In this document: piece after piece, positions 1 through 6,855 of the stretch
How positions within the stretch are numbered: the stretch's first letter is position 1
How the letters are laid out: every line of letters begins with the position of its first letter
From: Nanobdellota archaeon
GTDB taxonomy: Archaea; Nanobdellota; Nanobdellia; Pacearchaeales; GW2011-AR1
Length of the DNA: 15,645 bases
Direction of reading: 5' to 3'
Assembly: GCA_018897135.1 (NCBI GenBank)
Contig: JAHILJ010000010.1
Coordinates: 1 to 15,645, forward strand
Made by a program: the position numbers and the translations under genes
The notes under the pieces: model-generated
Told to the model about the DNA's origin: nothing
Databases searched by the model: none
The model's input: only the letters and a program-made list of their open reading frames with translations

Positions 1-1677
1 GTGAACTAAACTATTTTCTTGGTTTTCAGATTCACTATTCCTTTTCCAAATTTTATCTCCTAAATTTTCTCTTGAACTCAAATTAAAATTATCACAATAG
101 CCACCTGCAGAACCTGTTAGTTTTAAAATTCTTTTACATAATAATCTTTCATTAACAAGCCTATATGAATATTCTATACTAAATGTATCAAGATCAAAGG
201 TAGCATCCTGCCCACCCATAATAGAAAGTAAAGTTGGCCTATATATCCCTGAATCATAATAAGCACAACCTTCAAAACATCCAATCTCAAAAGAATATCT
301 TTCATCTGAGGGGGTACAATCAATAATATTTGGGTTTCCACAACCTTGGCCAAACAAACTTTTCCAAGGTGCACTTTCTAAACATTCTTCTTCAGTTCTA
401 ATATCAAAACAATTATTCTCTTCCGGGACACCTTCAGTCTCCCAAATAGGTACATCATGGCCAGGAGTTTTATATTCATCATTTAACAAGCCAAAAGAAT
501 GCCCAAACTCGTGAACCACATGAGCAAGGGGAAGTTTATAATAAAATGTCCTATCATCTTCAGGAATTGTATCAAAATTACATCCATAACTTACATGGTA
601 GCAATCTTTAAAACTTTCTGGACCATTGCCCACAGAATTCTCTAAAATGCCTAAATCCTTATTATCTACACAGCCATCATTATTCAAATCACTTGATTTG
701 CAATCAGAAGGAAAATCTCCTAAATTCATATGCTTATCTTCGAAAGAAACTGTGGCAGTACCACCAAAAGCTGCCTGACTATGCCCCCCATAAGAATTGA
801 TTAATCCTATAGGATATTGATTAGAATAATTGCAAACTAATTCGATTGTTGTCAACATCCCAGATAATTTTGAATTTGCAGTTGCCATTAAATCATCACG
901 GTTCTCTGCTTCTTGGCTACCTTCTAAAGCTGGCCCCATTGACAAATCTTGTATATACTGAACTTCATCAACATACCAAAAGTTAAATTTATTTTTATTG
1001 GATTTAAAAGGCTCGATAGAAAGCAAACCATAATAATTAGAATCCAAGTCGATAGATGAATCAACAAAAAACTTAAATATTTCTAAATTATCATAATTAA
1101 ATCCTACAAAAACCACATTTATTCTATCTTCATTTAAATTATTATAATCTTTAATTGCTTCAATACAGTTTCCTGTAATCGGATTCACAGAAATATCAAA
1201 ACATTTTTTTTCTTCTTTATCACACCCGTGTTGACAATCTTCTACTAAATTTAATGTTCCAGTAAGATTACAAAATAAAGCATTTTCAAAACAAACAAGA
1301 TTATTATTACAAGAAGAATCATTTTCCTCTTTCCAGTCACAACCTTGCTGATTTTCACAAAAAGTTTTATCACCCAAATTCCCACAAATTTTTGCAGTGC
1401 CAGAACAAACAGATTGCACAGGTTCCTCTTCTAATTCTTTTATAGCAATTGCATTCGCAGTTATTGAACCCCATGAACAGCCTTGCTGATTCTTACAAGA
1501 AGTTATATCTTTTAATTTAAAACAAGGAATAGAGATTCCTAAACAAACTCCAGAATCTTGGATAACTTTCCCAGTTTCCTTTCCAAACAAATCTCCAAAC
1601 CACCCAGCAGAAACCAATGAAAATGAAAAAATCAATACTAAACTTAAACAAAAAATAATCTTCAACTCTTTTTTCAT
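1..1677 (-). CDS. Secreted M64-family (IgA-peptidase-like) zinc metallopeptidase, C-terminus cut off by window edge
   Basis: An open frame of 559 codons runs from ATG at 1677 to the window edge without a stop. Residues 1-24 form a signal peptide (KKELK, hydrophobic core, ending VSA). The zinc site is HEFGHSFGLLNDEY, with H389, E390 and H393; the HExGHxxGxLxDEY pattern is what I know from peptidase family M64. SIMGGQ around M487 may be the Met-turn. A DLNNDGCVDNKDL stretch (about 330-342) matches the calcium-binding loop of dockerin/EF-hand repeats and lies just before the catalytic motif. Two copies of C-x-N-Q-Q-G-C-x-W (61-69 and 107-115) lie in the Cys-rich N-terminal part. It is expected to act outside the cell, bound to disulfides and metal. 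A TATA box 26 nt upstream supports this start. It follows the pilus-like gene train on the same strand, so it may be a cargo or surface partner; that link is inference. Confidence 0.85.
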   Translation of the reverse strand, partial: MKKELKIIFCLSLVLIFSFSLVSAGWFGDLFGKETGKVIQDSGVCLGISIPCFKLKDITSCKNQQGCSWGSITANAIAIKELEEEPVQSVCSGTAKICGNLGDKTFCENQQGCDWKEENDSSCNNNLVCFENALFCNLTGTLNLVEDCQHGCDKEEKKCFDISVNPITGNCIEAIKDYNNLNEDRINVVFVGFNYDNLEIFKFFVDSSIDLDSNYYGLLSIEPFKSNKNKFNFWYVDEVQYIQDLSMGPALEGSQEAENRDDLMATANSKLSGMLTTIELVCNYSNQYPIGLINSYGGHSQAAFGGTATVSFEDKHMNLGDFPSDCKSSDLNNDGCVDNKDLGILENSVGNGPESFKDCYHVSYGCNFDTIPEDDRTFYYKLPLAHVVHEFGHSFGLLNDEYKTPGHDVPIWETEGVPEENNCFDIRTEEECLESAPWKSLFGQGCGNPNIIDCTPSDERYSFEIGCFEGCAYYDSGIYRPTLLSIMGGQDATFDLDTFSIEYSYRLVNERLLCKRILKLTGSAGGYCDNFNLSSRENLGDKIWKRNSESENQENSLVH

Positions 1678-1698
1678 AAATCAATTAAGAAAAACAAG

Positions 1699-1707
1699 TT
1701 TATAAAA
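1699..1707 (-). promoter_or_regulatory. TATA box for the M64 peptidase gene
   Basis: On the minus strand the sequence is AAACTTTTATAAAC, with the box centre 26 nt before the ATG at 1677. That spacing puts transcription start at or next to the ATG (leaderless mRNA). Nearly the same string precedes the 112-aa gene at 2133-2141. Confidence 0.6.
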
Positions 1708-1772
1708 GTTTATATTTAATCAAAATTAGTTAATAACATTTAATTAAATCTTTTTTGTTAAAAAGTAAATTA

Positions 1773-2111
1773 CTAACAATCAATTGCAGAACATTCACTT
1801 ATGCCATAAGATTCATAACCTACTTCAGTTGCAAATTGATTGCATGTTTTCATCACACTCTTATCGCCCGTAGGAAGGTTTGAAGCTTCTAACTCTCTTT
1901 GTTTTGTACAATAATCATAAATTGCTTGACTTGAACATGCAAGTTCGCATGAAGTAACAATTGTTTGAACATTATCTTCATCTGGTTGAAGATATTTAGA
2001 AAAACTTTTCCAACCAGTAGAAAAACCAAAAATTAAAAGAGCTAATATAACAACACCTAAAATAATTAAAATTATTGCACTTGTGCTTAAACCTTGACCT
2101 CTTTTATTCAT
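1773..2111 (-). CDS. Cys-rich class III signal peptide (pilin-like) protein, 112 aa
   Basis: The N-terminus MNKRGQGLSTSAIILIILG is a textbook archaeal class III signal: basic residues, G|Q cleavage site at residues 5/6, then an uninterrupted hydrophobic helix (about 10-31). After cleavage by a PibD/EppA-type prepilin peptidase (not in this window) the helix would pack into a filament or stay in the membrane. The outer domain has six cysteines and ends in SECSAIDC, suggesting disulfides. Of the whole cluster this is the cleanest prepilin and the best candidate for the main subunit. It has its own TATA box 25 nt upstream and a 41-nt gap from the preceding gene, so it can be expressed apart from the overlapping gene train. 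I do not recognise a named family. Confidence 0.85.
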   Translation of the reverse strand: MNKRGQGLSTSAIILIILGVVILALLIFGFSTGWKSFSKYLQPDEDNVQTIVTSCELACSSQAIYDYCTKQRELEASNLPTGDKSVMKTCNQFATEVGYESYGISECSAIDC

Positions 2112-2132
2112 GTTTAATTTAAGATTATTTTG

Positions 2133-2141
2133 TTTATAAAG
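2133..2141 (-). promoter_or_regulatory. TATA box for the 112-aa pilin-like gene
   Basis: The minus strand reads AAACTTTATAAAC, centred 25 nt before the ATG at 2111. It lies in the 41-nt gap after the stop of the preceding gene, giving this subunit separate, probably leaderless, transcription. Confidence 0.6.
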
Positions 2142-2152
2142 TTTATGTTAAA

Positions 2153-2413
2153 TCAAGGAACATACTTTACAGAAAAAACTAAAACATCTTTTTTAAAAAA
2201 ACTTTGTTTAAACTCTTGCAAATTAATTTCAACTTCATTCCCATTAAAAGAATTTTCTTCAATTTGAGCAGACGCCTTTTCTAACAAATTAATCCCAACA
2301 AAAGAATTTCTAGTTTGAATTGTCGAGGTAAAAAAACTGAGAAGTGCTAAACAGCAAATAACCACAACACCCAAAACCAAAATAGTAACAGGAATATCTC
2401 CTTTTTTATGCAT
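2153..2413 (-). CDS. Small membrane-anchored pilin-like protein with a KKGD N-terminus, 86 aa
   Basis: MHKKGDIPVTILVLGVVVIC has a charged class III-like head (KKG|D) followed by a hydrophobic helix (about 7-28) and a short polar domain of about 55 residues. Asp at the +1 position differs from the usual Gln. A longer reading seven codons upstream is possible, but the ATG at 2413 is chosen because a GGAG motif lies 8 nt before it and the gene then overlaps the upstream gene by only 8 nt (ATGCATAA junction). It is the last member of the tightly packed gene train. Likely an inner or minor pilus component; that role is inferred from N-terminus and context only. Confidence 0.75.
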   Translation of the reverse strand: MHKKGDIPVTILVLGVVVICCLALLSFFTSTIQTRNSFVGINLLEKASAQIEENSFNGNEVEINLQEFKQSFFKKDVLVFSVKYVP

Positions 2414-2663
2414 TTTGCTTTCTCCAATTATCAATTATTTTTTTATTTTCTTCTGAAGTTAAATTATATGCCAGCTCTGTTTTAAATTCAAACAAATCAA
2501 CATCTTCTCCTTCTGAACTTAATTTTAAATCTTGAGTTGTTAAATTTTTTACTTTTGCAAATGAAGAAGAAATAAATATAAAAATAATTAAAATCACAAT
2601 AATCACTAAAGTTGCAATTATCCAAGTCATTGTTTCAGAAAGTTGAGCTTTTTTATTTAACAT
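2406..2663 (-). CDS. Small class III-like membrane protein with a KKAQ N-terminus, 85 aa
   Basis: MLNKKAQLSETMTWIIATLV starts with a KKA|Q processing-like motif, a Glu at +4 and a 20-odd residue hydrophobic helix, then about 50 polar residues rich in Asp, Glu and Lys. Cleavage after Ala instead of Gly is known in some archaeal class III signals, so this is a plausible minor prepilin. It overlaps the gene before it by 11 nt and the one after it by 8 nt, implying co-translation. No recognisable domain beyond the N-terminus. Confidence 0.75.
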   Translation of the reverse strand: MLNKKAQLSETMTWIIATLVIIVILIIFIFISSSFAKVKNLTTQDLKLSSEGEDVDLFEFKTELAYNLTSEENKKIIDNWRKQNA

Positions 2664-3147
2664 TTTTTTCTGATTTATCTATAACAGATAAAATTTTAAT
2701 TAAATATAAATTTCCAGATTTATCTAATGTAAAAAAACTTTTTTCAACGCATTTTGAAATTTTTTCATAATCTTTTAAAATAGAACAATCTGCTTTAAGA
2801 TTTTTATTTCCTTGAGCAACTTCAAAAAAAGAATTTTCTAAATCATTGCCCTTGAAAAAATTTACTTGGGAAAAATATTGCAATCCTTCTTCAGTTGAAT
2901 TAAAGTTTAAATTACATTTTTCTAGAAAATTATCTTGATTAATTAAAAAATTTCCATTGTTAAAAACTTCTTGTTTTAAATATCCAACATTAGAAAAACA
3001 ATTTCCTATTTTATTTGATAAAATATTTGCTTCAATTTCTCGAACATCATACGACGAATTGTAAAATACACTAACCATCGCAATTATTCCACCAGCTACA
3101 AGAACCAAAATTGCAAACCAATAAACTGAAATTATTTTATCTGTCAT
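2653..3147 (-). CDS. Single-pass membrane protein with a DVREIEA motif, 164 aa
   Basis: One N-terminal helix (about 8-29, from SVYWFAILVLVAGGIIAMVSV) without a basic-Gly cleavage motif, so it probably stays anchored. It is followed by a conserved-looking YDVREIEANILSNKI segment and an extracytoplasmic domain with five cysteines (NCF, KCN, DCS, KC and neighbours). The start overlaps the stop of the previous gene in an ATGA junction, and a GGTGG element lies about 10 nt upstream. The gene sits in the middle of the train, so a structural or scaffolding role at the pilus base is likely but unproven. Confidence 0.75.
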   Translation of the reverse strand: MTDKIISVYWFAILVLVAGGIIAMVSVFYNSSYDVREIEANILSNKIGNCFSNVGYLKQEVFNNGNFLINQDNFLEKCNLNFNSTEEGLQYFSQVNFFKGNDLENSFFEVAQGNKNLKADCSILKDYEKISKCVEKSFFTLDKSGNLYLIKILSVIDKSEKNVK

Positions 3148-3524
3148 TTTTTATCAACCACCATAATATAAAATTCTCCATCAGGATAAGGCTTCCCAAC
3201 ATCAACATTATTAAAAAAAGCATAAGAATAACCACTTTCTTGACTAAGTTTAATTACCACAGTATTTTCATTTATCTCCAAAACTTCCTTAAAATCAATT
3301 CCATTTTTATCTGAAATCTTTTTTGCTTTATCCATATTAATTTTCAAAGTCATTCCAGGCTCAGCAGCATCGACCAACAAAGCAATTTGTTTTGCATAAG
3401 ACTCTTCCAACATAACAACTCCGCTTCCTTGTTTAATTAAAAATAAAGCAAGTACACTAAGGAAAAGCAAATTCAAAATTATAAAAATAATATTTTCAAT
3501 AAGAATTGTTCCTCTTTTTTTCAT
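3144..3524 (-). CDS. Class III-like membrane protein with a KKRGT N-terminus, 126 aa
   Basis: MKKRGTILIENIIFIILNLL has KRG|T followed by a Glu-containing hydrophobic helix (about 7-29), then MLEESYAKQIALLVDAAEPGM and a beta-rich polar domain ending in VVDKK. A TTG five codons upstream could extend it, but a TATA-like TTTTATTAAC centred 26 nt before the ATG at 3524 favours the ATG. A 34-nt gap separates it from the gene before it, one of the few gaps in the train, so an internal leaderless promoter is likely. It ends in an ATGA overlap with the next gene. Function unknown; pilin-like anchor. Confidence 0.75.
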   Translation of the reverse strand: MKKRGTILIENIIFIILNLLFLSVLALFLIKQGSGVVMLEESYAKQIALLVDAAEPGMTLKINMDKAKKISDKNGIDFKEVLEINENTVVIKLSQESGYSYAFFNNVDVGKPYPDGEFYIMVVDKK

Positions 3525-3544
3525 AAACAAAATAAACAAAAGAT

Positions 3545-3554
3545 GTTAATAAAA
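3545..3554 (-). promoter_or_regulatory. Internal TATA-like box before the 126-aa gene
   Basis: Minus-strand TTTTATTAAC is centred 26 nt from the ATG at 3524. The whole 46-nt stop-to-start stretch closely resembles the stretch after the platform gene at 6815-6858, including the TAG stop, TTAA and the GTTTATGAAAAA around the start. Confidence 0.45.
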
Positions 3555-3558
3555 TTAA

Positions 3559-4476
3559 CTATGCTGTTGTAAGAATCTCATGGCAATTAAGAGCTTTAAA
3601 TTTATCAGAATTTGCTTCAACAATTGTTGGTGCCATGAATTGATTGGCAATCCCGTTTCCATCGATAACAATTGCGGCGATTTCTGGATTAAACAAATCT
3701 GCAATTGTTTTCCCCCCTAAACCAGTTCCAACACCCCCCACGATAACTGACCCTGCAACCCACTTCAAAGGTGTAAAAATTACTCCAATTGTTCCAACAA
3801 CAACTATTCCTCCTCCAAGCCATTTATAAAAAGTTCCAACTTCACTTGTAATTCCCATTACAACAAAAAATTGATTCTCCAAATTAATTGTGCCAAAAGA
3901 AGCAATTTTCTGTTGTTCCTTTAAAATTTCTTCATAGTTTATTCCAAATAAATATTCAGCATAAGTTTTCTCTGAGGTATAATTTTCATTTACTAAATAA
4001 TTATAAAAAACATTTTGATCTAATTGTCCAGAAGAAAAAGCATTAATACTTTTTTTCAAACTTTTATCAAAAGCTATTTGTGAACAAACTGAACAATAAC
4101 TTTTATGAGCGTATTTATTTGAAACATAATTTACTTTTCCTTCACCAAACATCCACCAGCAATTTGCCATTTCATCTGCTAAAACCTTGTAAACATCTGA
4201 ATCTGTTTTTACTTTTTTTATTTCAGGCTTTGTCATTGAATTGCACGAACCATCTTTGGTAATACAAATATATTTCCTAGAACAATCTAAAGGAATCGTA
4301 TCTTCTGGGACGACGGCACTTCCCCTCATAATAACAGAATTGTGGCATAGTTCTGCTTCTGTTTCTTTTCCTAAATCTAATCTAAATAACAAAAACAAAA
4401 TTACAGCAAAACTTACAATTAAAATTATTAAAGTCACTAATTGTTGCGTTGTTAATTCTGCTTTCTTATTTTTCAT
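3559..4476 (-). CDS. Large Cys-rich class III-like membrane protein, 305 aa
   Basis: MKNKKAELTTQQLVTLIILI is a KKA|E class III-like start with a long hydrophobic helix (13-31). Cysteines at 44, 65, 71 and 78 follow, then an ANCWWMFGEGK segment (105-114) and a CSVC pair (128/131). Near the C-terminus, two Gly/Val-rich hydrophobic stretches (WLGGGIVVVG and neighbouring AGSVIVGGVG) could be a membrane hairpin or an amphipathic tip. I chose the ATG at 4476: an AGGTG motif sits 5 nt upstream and the stop of the 33-aa gene overlaps it (ATGA). It is the largest of the small-protein train, perhaps a tip or adhesin-like subunit; that is a guess. Confidence 0.75.
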   Translation of the reverse strand: MKNKKAELTTQQLVTLIILIVSFAVILFLLFRLDLGKETEAELCHNSVIMRGSAVVPEDTIPLDCSRKYICITKDGSCNSMTKPEIKKVKTDSDVYKVLADEMANCWWMFGEGKVNYVSNKYAHKSYCSVCSQIAFDKSLKKSINAFSSGQLDQNVFYNYLVNENYTSEKTYAEYLFGINYEEILKEQQKIASFGTINLENQFFVVMGITSEVGTFYKWLGGGIVVVGTIGVIFTPLKWVAGSVIVGGVGTGLGGKTIADLFNPEIAAIVIDGNGIANQFMAPTIVEANSDKFKALNCHEILTTA

Positions 4477-4574
4477 AAAACACCTACTTTTTTTAACATA
4501 AAATATAATGCGCTTAATACAATTACAAAGAACACAACCCACATTAAATATTTTATTAAAGTTTCGCTATTCAT
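4473..4574 (-). CDS. 33-aa single-TM microprotein linking two pilin-like genes
   Basis: A short frame encodes MNSETLIKYL followed by a hydrophobic helix (about 10-27) and the cationic end MLKKVGVL. Its start overlaps the stop of the 151-aa gene in ATGA, and its stop overlaps the start of the 305-aa gene in ATGA, so it fills the gap between them exactly. That precise coupling on both sides, the single clean TM helix and an upstream GGTGG element argue for a real gene despite its length. There is no class III motif, so it probably stays in the membrane as a small assembly subunit. Confidence 0.7.
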   Translation of the reverse strand: MNSETLIKYLMWVVFFVIVLSALYFMLKKVGVL

Positions 4575-5026
4575 TTTAATCTAACCACCACGCCATTTGT
4601 TTTGTCTATTTCAATACTTGTTGCACCTGATTTTTCAATTTTAATTTCCCCAAAGCTTTGCAAGTTGTCAATAATTAAACAAGCTCCATTTTTATCACAC
4701 TTTGCTAACTGATTTTTTGAAAAAATAGATTTTGAACAAATACACAAGCAATTTTTTCCGGTGCAAACATTTGGTTTTTGAACATCCACAAAACTAAGCA
4801 AATGCCATCCTGCAGGATTTAACATTTCTACAGGTTCTAAATTAATTTGATTGTTTTTTACAACATCTGAGATTCTAGAAATTGTTTCTTCAGCTTGAAT
4901 TTTTTCTTTAGAATTTGCATTTGAAAAATAAAGTGCGCTTAAAAAATAAATAAGAAAACCCAAACAAACCACAGCCACAATTATCTTCAATGTTTCTTCA
5001 GCTAATAAAAAACCTTTTTTATCCAT
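4571..5026 (-). CDS. Class III-like membrane protein with a CxCxC cluster, 151 aa
   Basis: MDKKGFLLAEETLKIIVAVV shows KKG|F, Glu at +5/+6 and a hydrophobic helix (13-34), a pseudopilin-like start. The outer domain carries cysteines at 88, 93, 95, 97, 110 and 116; the tight C-x4-C-x-C-x-C group could form disulfides or bind metal. The C-terminal 35 residues look beta-rich (GEIKIEKSGATSIEID). An AGGA motif sits 7 nt before the ATG, and the gene overlaps the preceding 56-aa gene by 8 nt. Likely a minor pilin or pseudopilin; no named family recognised. Confidence 0.75.
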   Translation of the reverse strand: MDKKGFLLAEETLKIIVAVVCLGFLIYFLSALYFSNANSKEKIQAEETISRISDVVKNNQINLEPVEMLNPAGWHLLSFVDVQKPNVCTGKNCLCICSKSIFSKNQLAKCDKNGACLIIDNLQSFGEIKIEKSGATSIEIDKTNGVVVRLK

Positions 5027-5189
5027 TTAAAATTCCTAAAAATAATTTACTTGTTTCATTTCCAACCATGTTGTTAAAAAAATCAAAAACAGAATCTTTA
5101 AAAAAACTATAAAGTCCAACCACAACTGCTACAAAAACAAGCACTCCAAGAATTATTTTTATCAACTGACCTATTGTTAATTCTGACAT
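5019..5189 (-). CDS. 56-aa single-TM microprotein in the pilus-like operon
   Basis: The frame encodes MSELTIGQLIKIILGVLVFV, one hydrophobic helix (about 9-28), then an amphipathic stretch (SFFKDSVFDFFNNM) and a short polar tail. An AGGGGA ribosome-binding motif lies just before the ATG, which shares one base with the stop of the 49-aa gene (TAATG). Its own end overlaps the 151-aa gene by 8 nt. Coupling on both sides plus the strong SD support a true gene. It has no signal-peptidase motif and is probably a small inner-membrane component. Confidence 0.75.
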   Translation of the reverse strand: MSELTIGQLIKIILGVLVFVAVVVGLYSFFKDSVFDFFNNMVGNETSKLFLGILNG

Positions 5190-5338
5190 TATCTTCCCCT
5201 AAACAAATTTTTAATTGAATCTATTAATGAAACCCCTTTTTCCTTAAGAAGCAAAATGGTCACCATTAAAATTGCAAGAACTGCCACAGCTATCATTAAC
5301 CATGGAAGATATTCTGAAACCAAACCTGCTTTTTTCAT
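5189..5338 (-). CDS. 49-aa single-TM microprotein, first gene of the downstream pilin train
   Basis: MKKAGLVSEYLPWLMIAVAV begins with a KKAG class III-like head and a hydrophobic helix (about 11-31), then a basic amphipathic tail ending in KNLFRGR. A TATA-like box 27 nt upstream makes it the start of a separate transcript. Its first nine codons match 23 of 27 bases of a broken copy at 6789-6821, on the other side of the ATPase gene, suggesting the gene once directly followed the platform gene. The stop shares a base with the start of the next gene. Role unknown; position next to the platform suggests an assembly factor. Confidence 0.75.
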   Translation of the reverse strand: MKKAGLVSEYLPWLMIAVAVLAILMVTILLLKEKGVSLIDSIKNLFRGR

Positions 5339-5354
5339 GAGTATAAAAGAAAAT

Positions 5355-5379
5355 AAGAATTAATAAATGTTTGGAGAAT
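5355..5379 (-). promoter_or_regulatory. TATA-containing promoter of the 49-aa gene, exact 25-bp match to the platform-gene promoter
   Basis: On the minus strand this holds CCAAACATTTATTAATTC, with the TATA centre 27 nt before the ATG at 5338. All 25 bases are identical to 9051-9075 upstream of the platform gene, far longer than a core promoter needs. Confidence 0.6.
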
Positions 5380-5400
5380 TCTTTTTTAATTTATTCTCCA
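5372..5400. promoter_or_regulatory. Inverted repeat overlapping the 49-aa gene promoter
   Basis: TGGAGAAT (5372-5379) and ATTCTCCA (5393-5400) form an 8-bp perfect inverted repeat around a 13-nt AT-rich spacer. One arm is part of the shared 25-bp promoter block; the other is found only here. It sits directly upstream of the TATA box, where an archaeal regulator could bind; it could also fold in the RNA end of the ATPase gene upstream. No T-run follows, so a terminator is less likely. The remaining spacer (5401-5481) shows nothing else. Confidence 0.4.
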
Positions 5401-5481
5401 TACTTAACAACTACAACAATTATTATAATAACAAAAACACAAAACCAAAAAGAACCATATTAGATTTTTCTTATTAAAAAT

Positions 5482-6729
5482 TTATTTTTCTAAAAGCCAT
5501 TTCCACAAAGGGATAAACTCTATATTTCTTTTAACTCCAAACCATTCAAAACTCTCTTCTTTTTCTGTGTCATTTGTAATTACCAACAAATTTTTACACC
5601 CCAATTCTTTTGATGCACTAATTAATGCTCTTATTTCCCTTTTTTTTGTATCTAAATTATTAACATTATAACAAACCTGAATTAATTTATTTACTTTCAA
5701 TCCTTTCTTAATCACAAAATCAACTTCTTGCTGTTGCTGATTTTTCCAGTAATAAAAACTAATTTCATTATCTAATTCCAATTTTTTTAATTTAATTGCC
5801 ACAAGATTTTCATAAAGTCTTCCATAATCAGGGCTTATCTTAAACGACTTAGAATTAACAAACCCATTATCAATACAATAAATCTTTTTTATAGAGGAGA
5901 ATTGCTCTTTAACTTTATAAGAAAATCTTTTCACACTAAAAAGAAGAAAACTCTCTTCCAAATATTCCAAATATTTTTCAACAGTATGAACACTTTCTAT
6001 ACTTGTTAATTTTTTTAAAGAATTAAAAGAATATTCATTTGAAATATTTGACATTAAAAAATACGCTAAATCACTAATTTTATTTGGGTTTCGAATATTA
6101 TACCTTCTAACTATATCTTTATAAATTATTGAATCAAACAAACTAACCAAATAATCTTTATTGTCAATTTTTTTTATTTTTGGTTCAGGATATCCCCCCT
6201 CAAAAAGATATTTATCAAATTTATTTTTAATTTCATTTGTCGTCAAATCTTTTTCAAATAAACTTAAATACTCTTTAAAAGAAAACGGAAAGAGATTTAT
6301 TAAAAAATGCCTGCCAGTTAAATGAGTTGCCAGTTCTTTTGATAAAAGTTTTGAATTACTTCCAGTAATTATCAAATTAAATCCTTGCCTCGCCAATCTG
6401 TTTACAAACAATTCCCATTTCCCCAAATTTTGAATTTCGTCAAATAAAAGATTTTTTGGATTTTTATAAACAGAATTTACTGCTTCAATCAAAGAATCAT
6501 AATCTTTAAGTTCAACTAATCGTTCATCATCAAAATTAACATAACCAAAATTATTTAGTTCAGATAAAAAATGTAAAGCAAAAAATGATTTCCCTGCTCT
6601 CCTAGGCCCAACAATTATTTTAATTAAAGGTGCCTTTAATTTTTTAAAATTTACTTTTCTATCTACATATAATTCATTTATTCTATTTTGAAACTCCCTT
6701 TTTTGCAAGATCAATACATCTCTTATCAT
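5482..6729 (-). CDS. AAA_14/DUF4143-type ATPase, 415 aa
   Basis: The N-terminal P-loop domain shows Walker A GPRRAGKS (K47), Walker B LLFDEIQN (D97, E98) and a sensor-like ITGSNS (121-126). A helical middle with the LFPFSFKEYLSL and GGYPEP segments typical of this family follows. The C-terminal part has GRLYENLVAIKL, FYYWKN, QEVDFVI (E335, D337) and LIQVCYN, which resembles a PD-(D/E)XK nuclease fold; whether it cuts is unknown. Length is normal. The family is widespread and patchily distributed in archaea and bacteria, with no settled role. It has its own promoter, separates the platform gene from its microproteins, and is unrelated to pili, so it looks like a late arrival in the operon. Confidence 0.85.
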   Translation of the reverse strand: MIRDVLILQKREFQNRINELYVDRKVNFKKLKAPLIKIIVGPRRAGKSFFALHFLSELNNFGYVNFDDERLVELKDYDSLIEAVNSVYKNPKNLLFDEIQNLGKWELFVNRLARQGFNLIITGSNSKLLSKELATHLTGRHFLINLFPFSFKEYLSLFEKDLTTNEIKNKFDKYLFEGGYPEPKIKKIDNKDYLVSLFDSIIYKDIVRRYNIRNPNKISDLAYFLMSNISNEYSFNSLKKLTSIESVHTVEKYLEYLEESFLLFSVKRFSYKVKEQFSSIKKIYCIDNGFVNSKSFKISPDYGRLYENLVAIKLKKLELDNEISFYYWKNQQQQEVDFVIKKGLKVNKLIQVCYNVNNLDTKKREIRALISASKELGCKNLLVITNDTEKEESFEWFGVKRNIEFIPLWKWLLEK

Positions 6730-6750
6730 AAAAACTATACTGCAAAATAG

Positions 6751-6760
6751 TTTATAAATA
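6751..6760 (-). promoter_or_regulatory. TATA box for the DUF4143 ATPase gene
   Basis: Minus strand TATTTATAAAC is centred 26 nt before the ATG at 6729, giving a leaderless transcript. It lies inside the decayed remainder of the broken 49-aa-gene copy. Confidence 0.55.
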
Positions 6761-6788
6761 TTTGCATTATAACTAATCCATTACTTTC

Positions 6789-6821
6789 TTATTTTTCTGA
6801 AACCACACCTTTCTTTTTCAT
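6789..6821 (-). pseudogene. Broken 5' copy of the 49-aa microprotein gene
   Basis: Directly after the platform gene, ATG at 6821 begins MKKKGVVSEK and then hits TAA. Against the intact gene at 5338 (MKKAGLVSEY) 7 of the first 9 residues and 23 of 27 bases agree. Past the stop, in the same frame, GLVIM resembles the intact gene's WLMIA stretch, so decay seems to extend to about 6765. A TATA-like GTTATAAATT (read on plus, 6843-6852) stands 26 nt upstream. It could instead be a chance ten-codon frame; the match and location make a split or duplicated gene more likely. Confidence 0.5.
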
Positions 6822-6842
6822 AAACAAGATAAATAAAAGAAA

Positions 6843-6852
6843 GTTATAAATT
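6843..6852 (-). promoter_or_regulatory. TATA-like box downstream of the platform gene, ahead of the broken microgene
   Basis: Minus-strand AATTTATAAC is centred 26 nt before the remnant ATG at 6821, the same spacing as at intact genes in the window. It would once have driven the microgene train. Confidence 0.4.
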
Positions 6853-6855
6853 TAA

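Noticed and set aside
174..374. Minus-strand 66-codon frame inside the M64 gene
   Set aside because: It lies in another frame of the metallopeptidase coding region, which is open to the window edge with signal peptide and active site.
1750..1765. CTTTTT-TGTT-AAAAAG hairpin between the 112-aa gene and the M64 gene, as a terminator
   Set aside because: All but the end pairs are A-T and homopolymeric; such matches are expected by chance in this AT-rich spacer.
5482..6729. Insertion sequence carrying the DUF4143 ATPase
   Set aside because: No transposase, no terminal inverted repeats and no short target duplication could be seen; the evidence supports gene insertion or rearrangement but not a defined mobile element.
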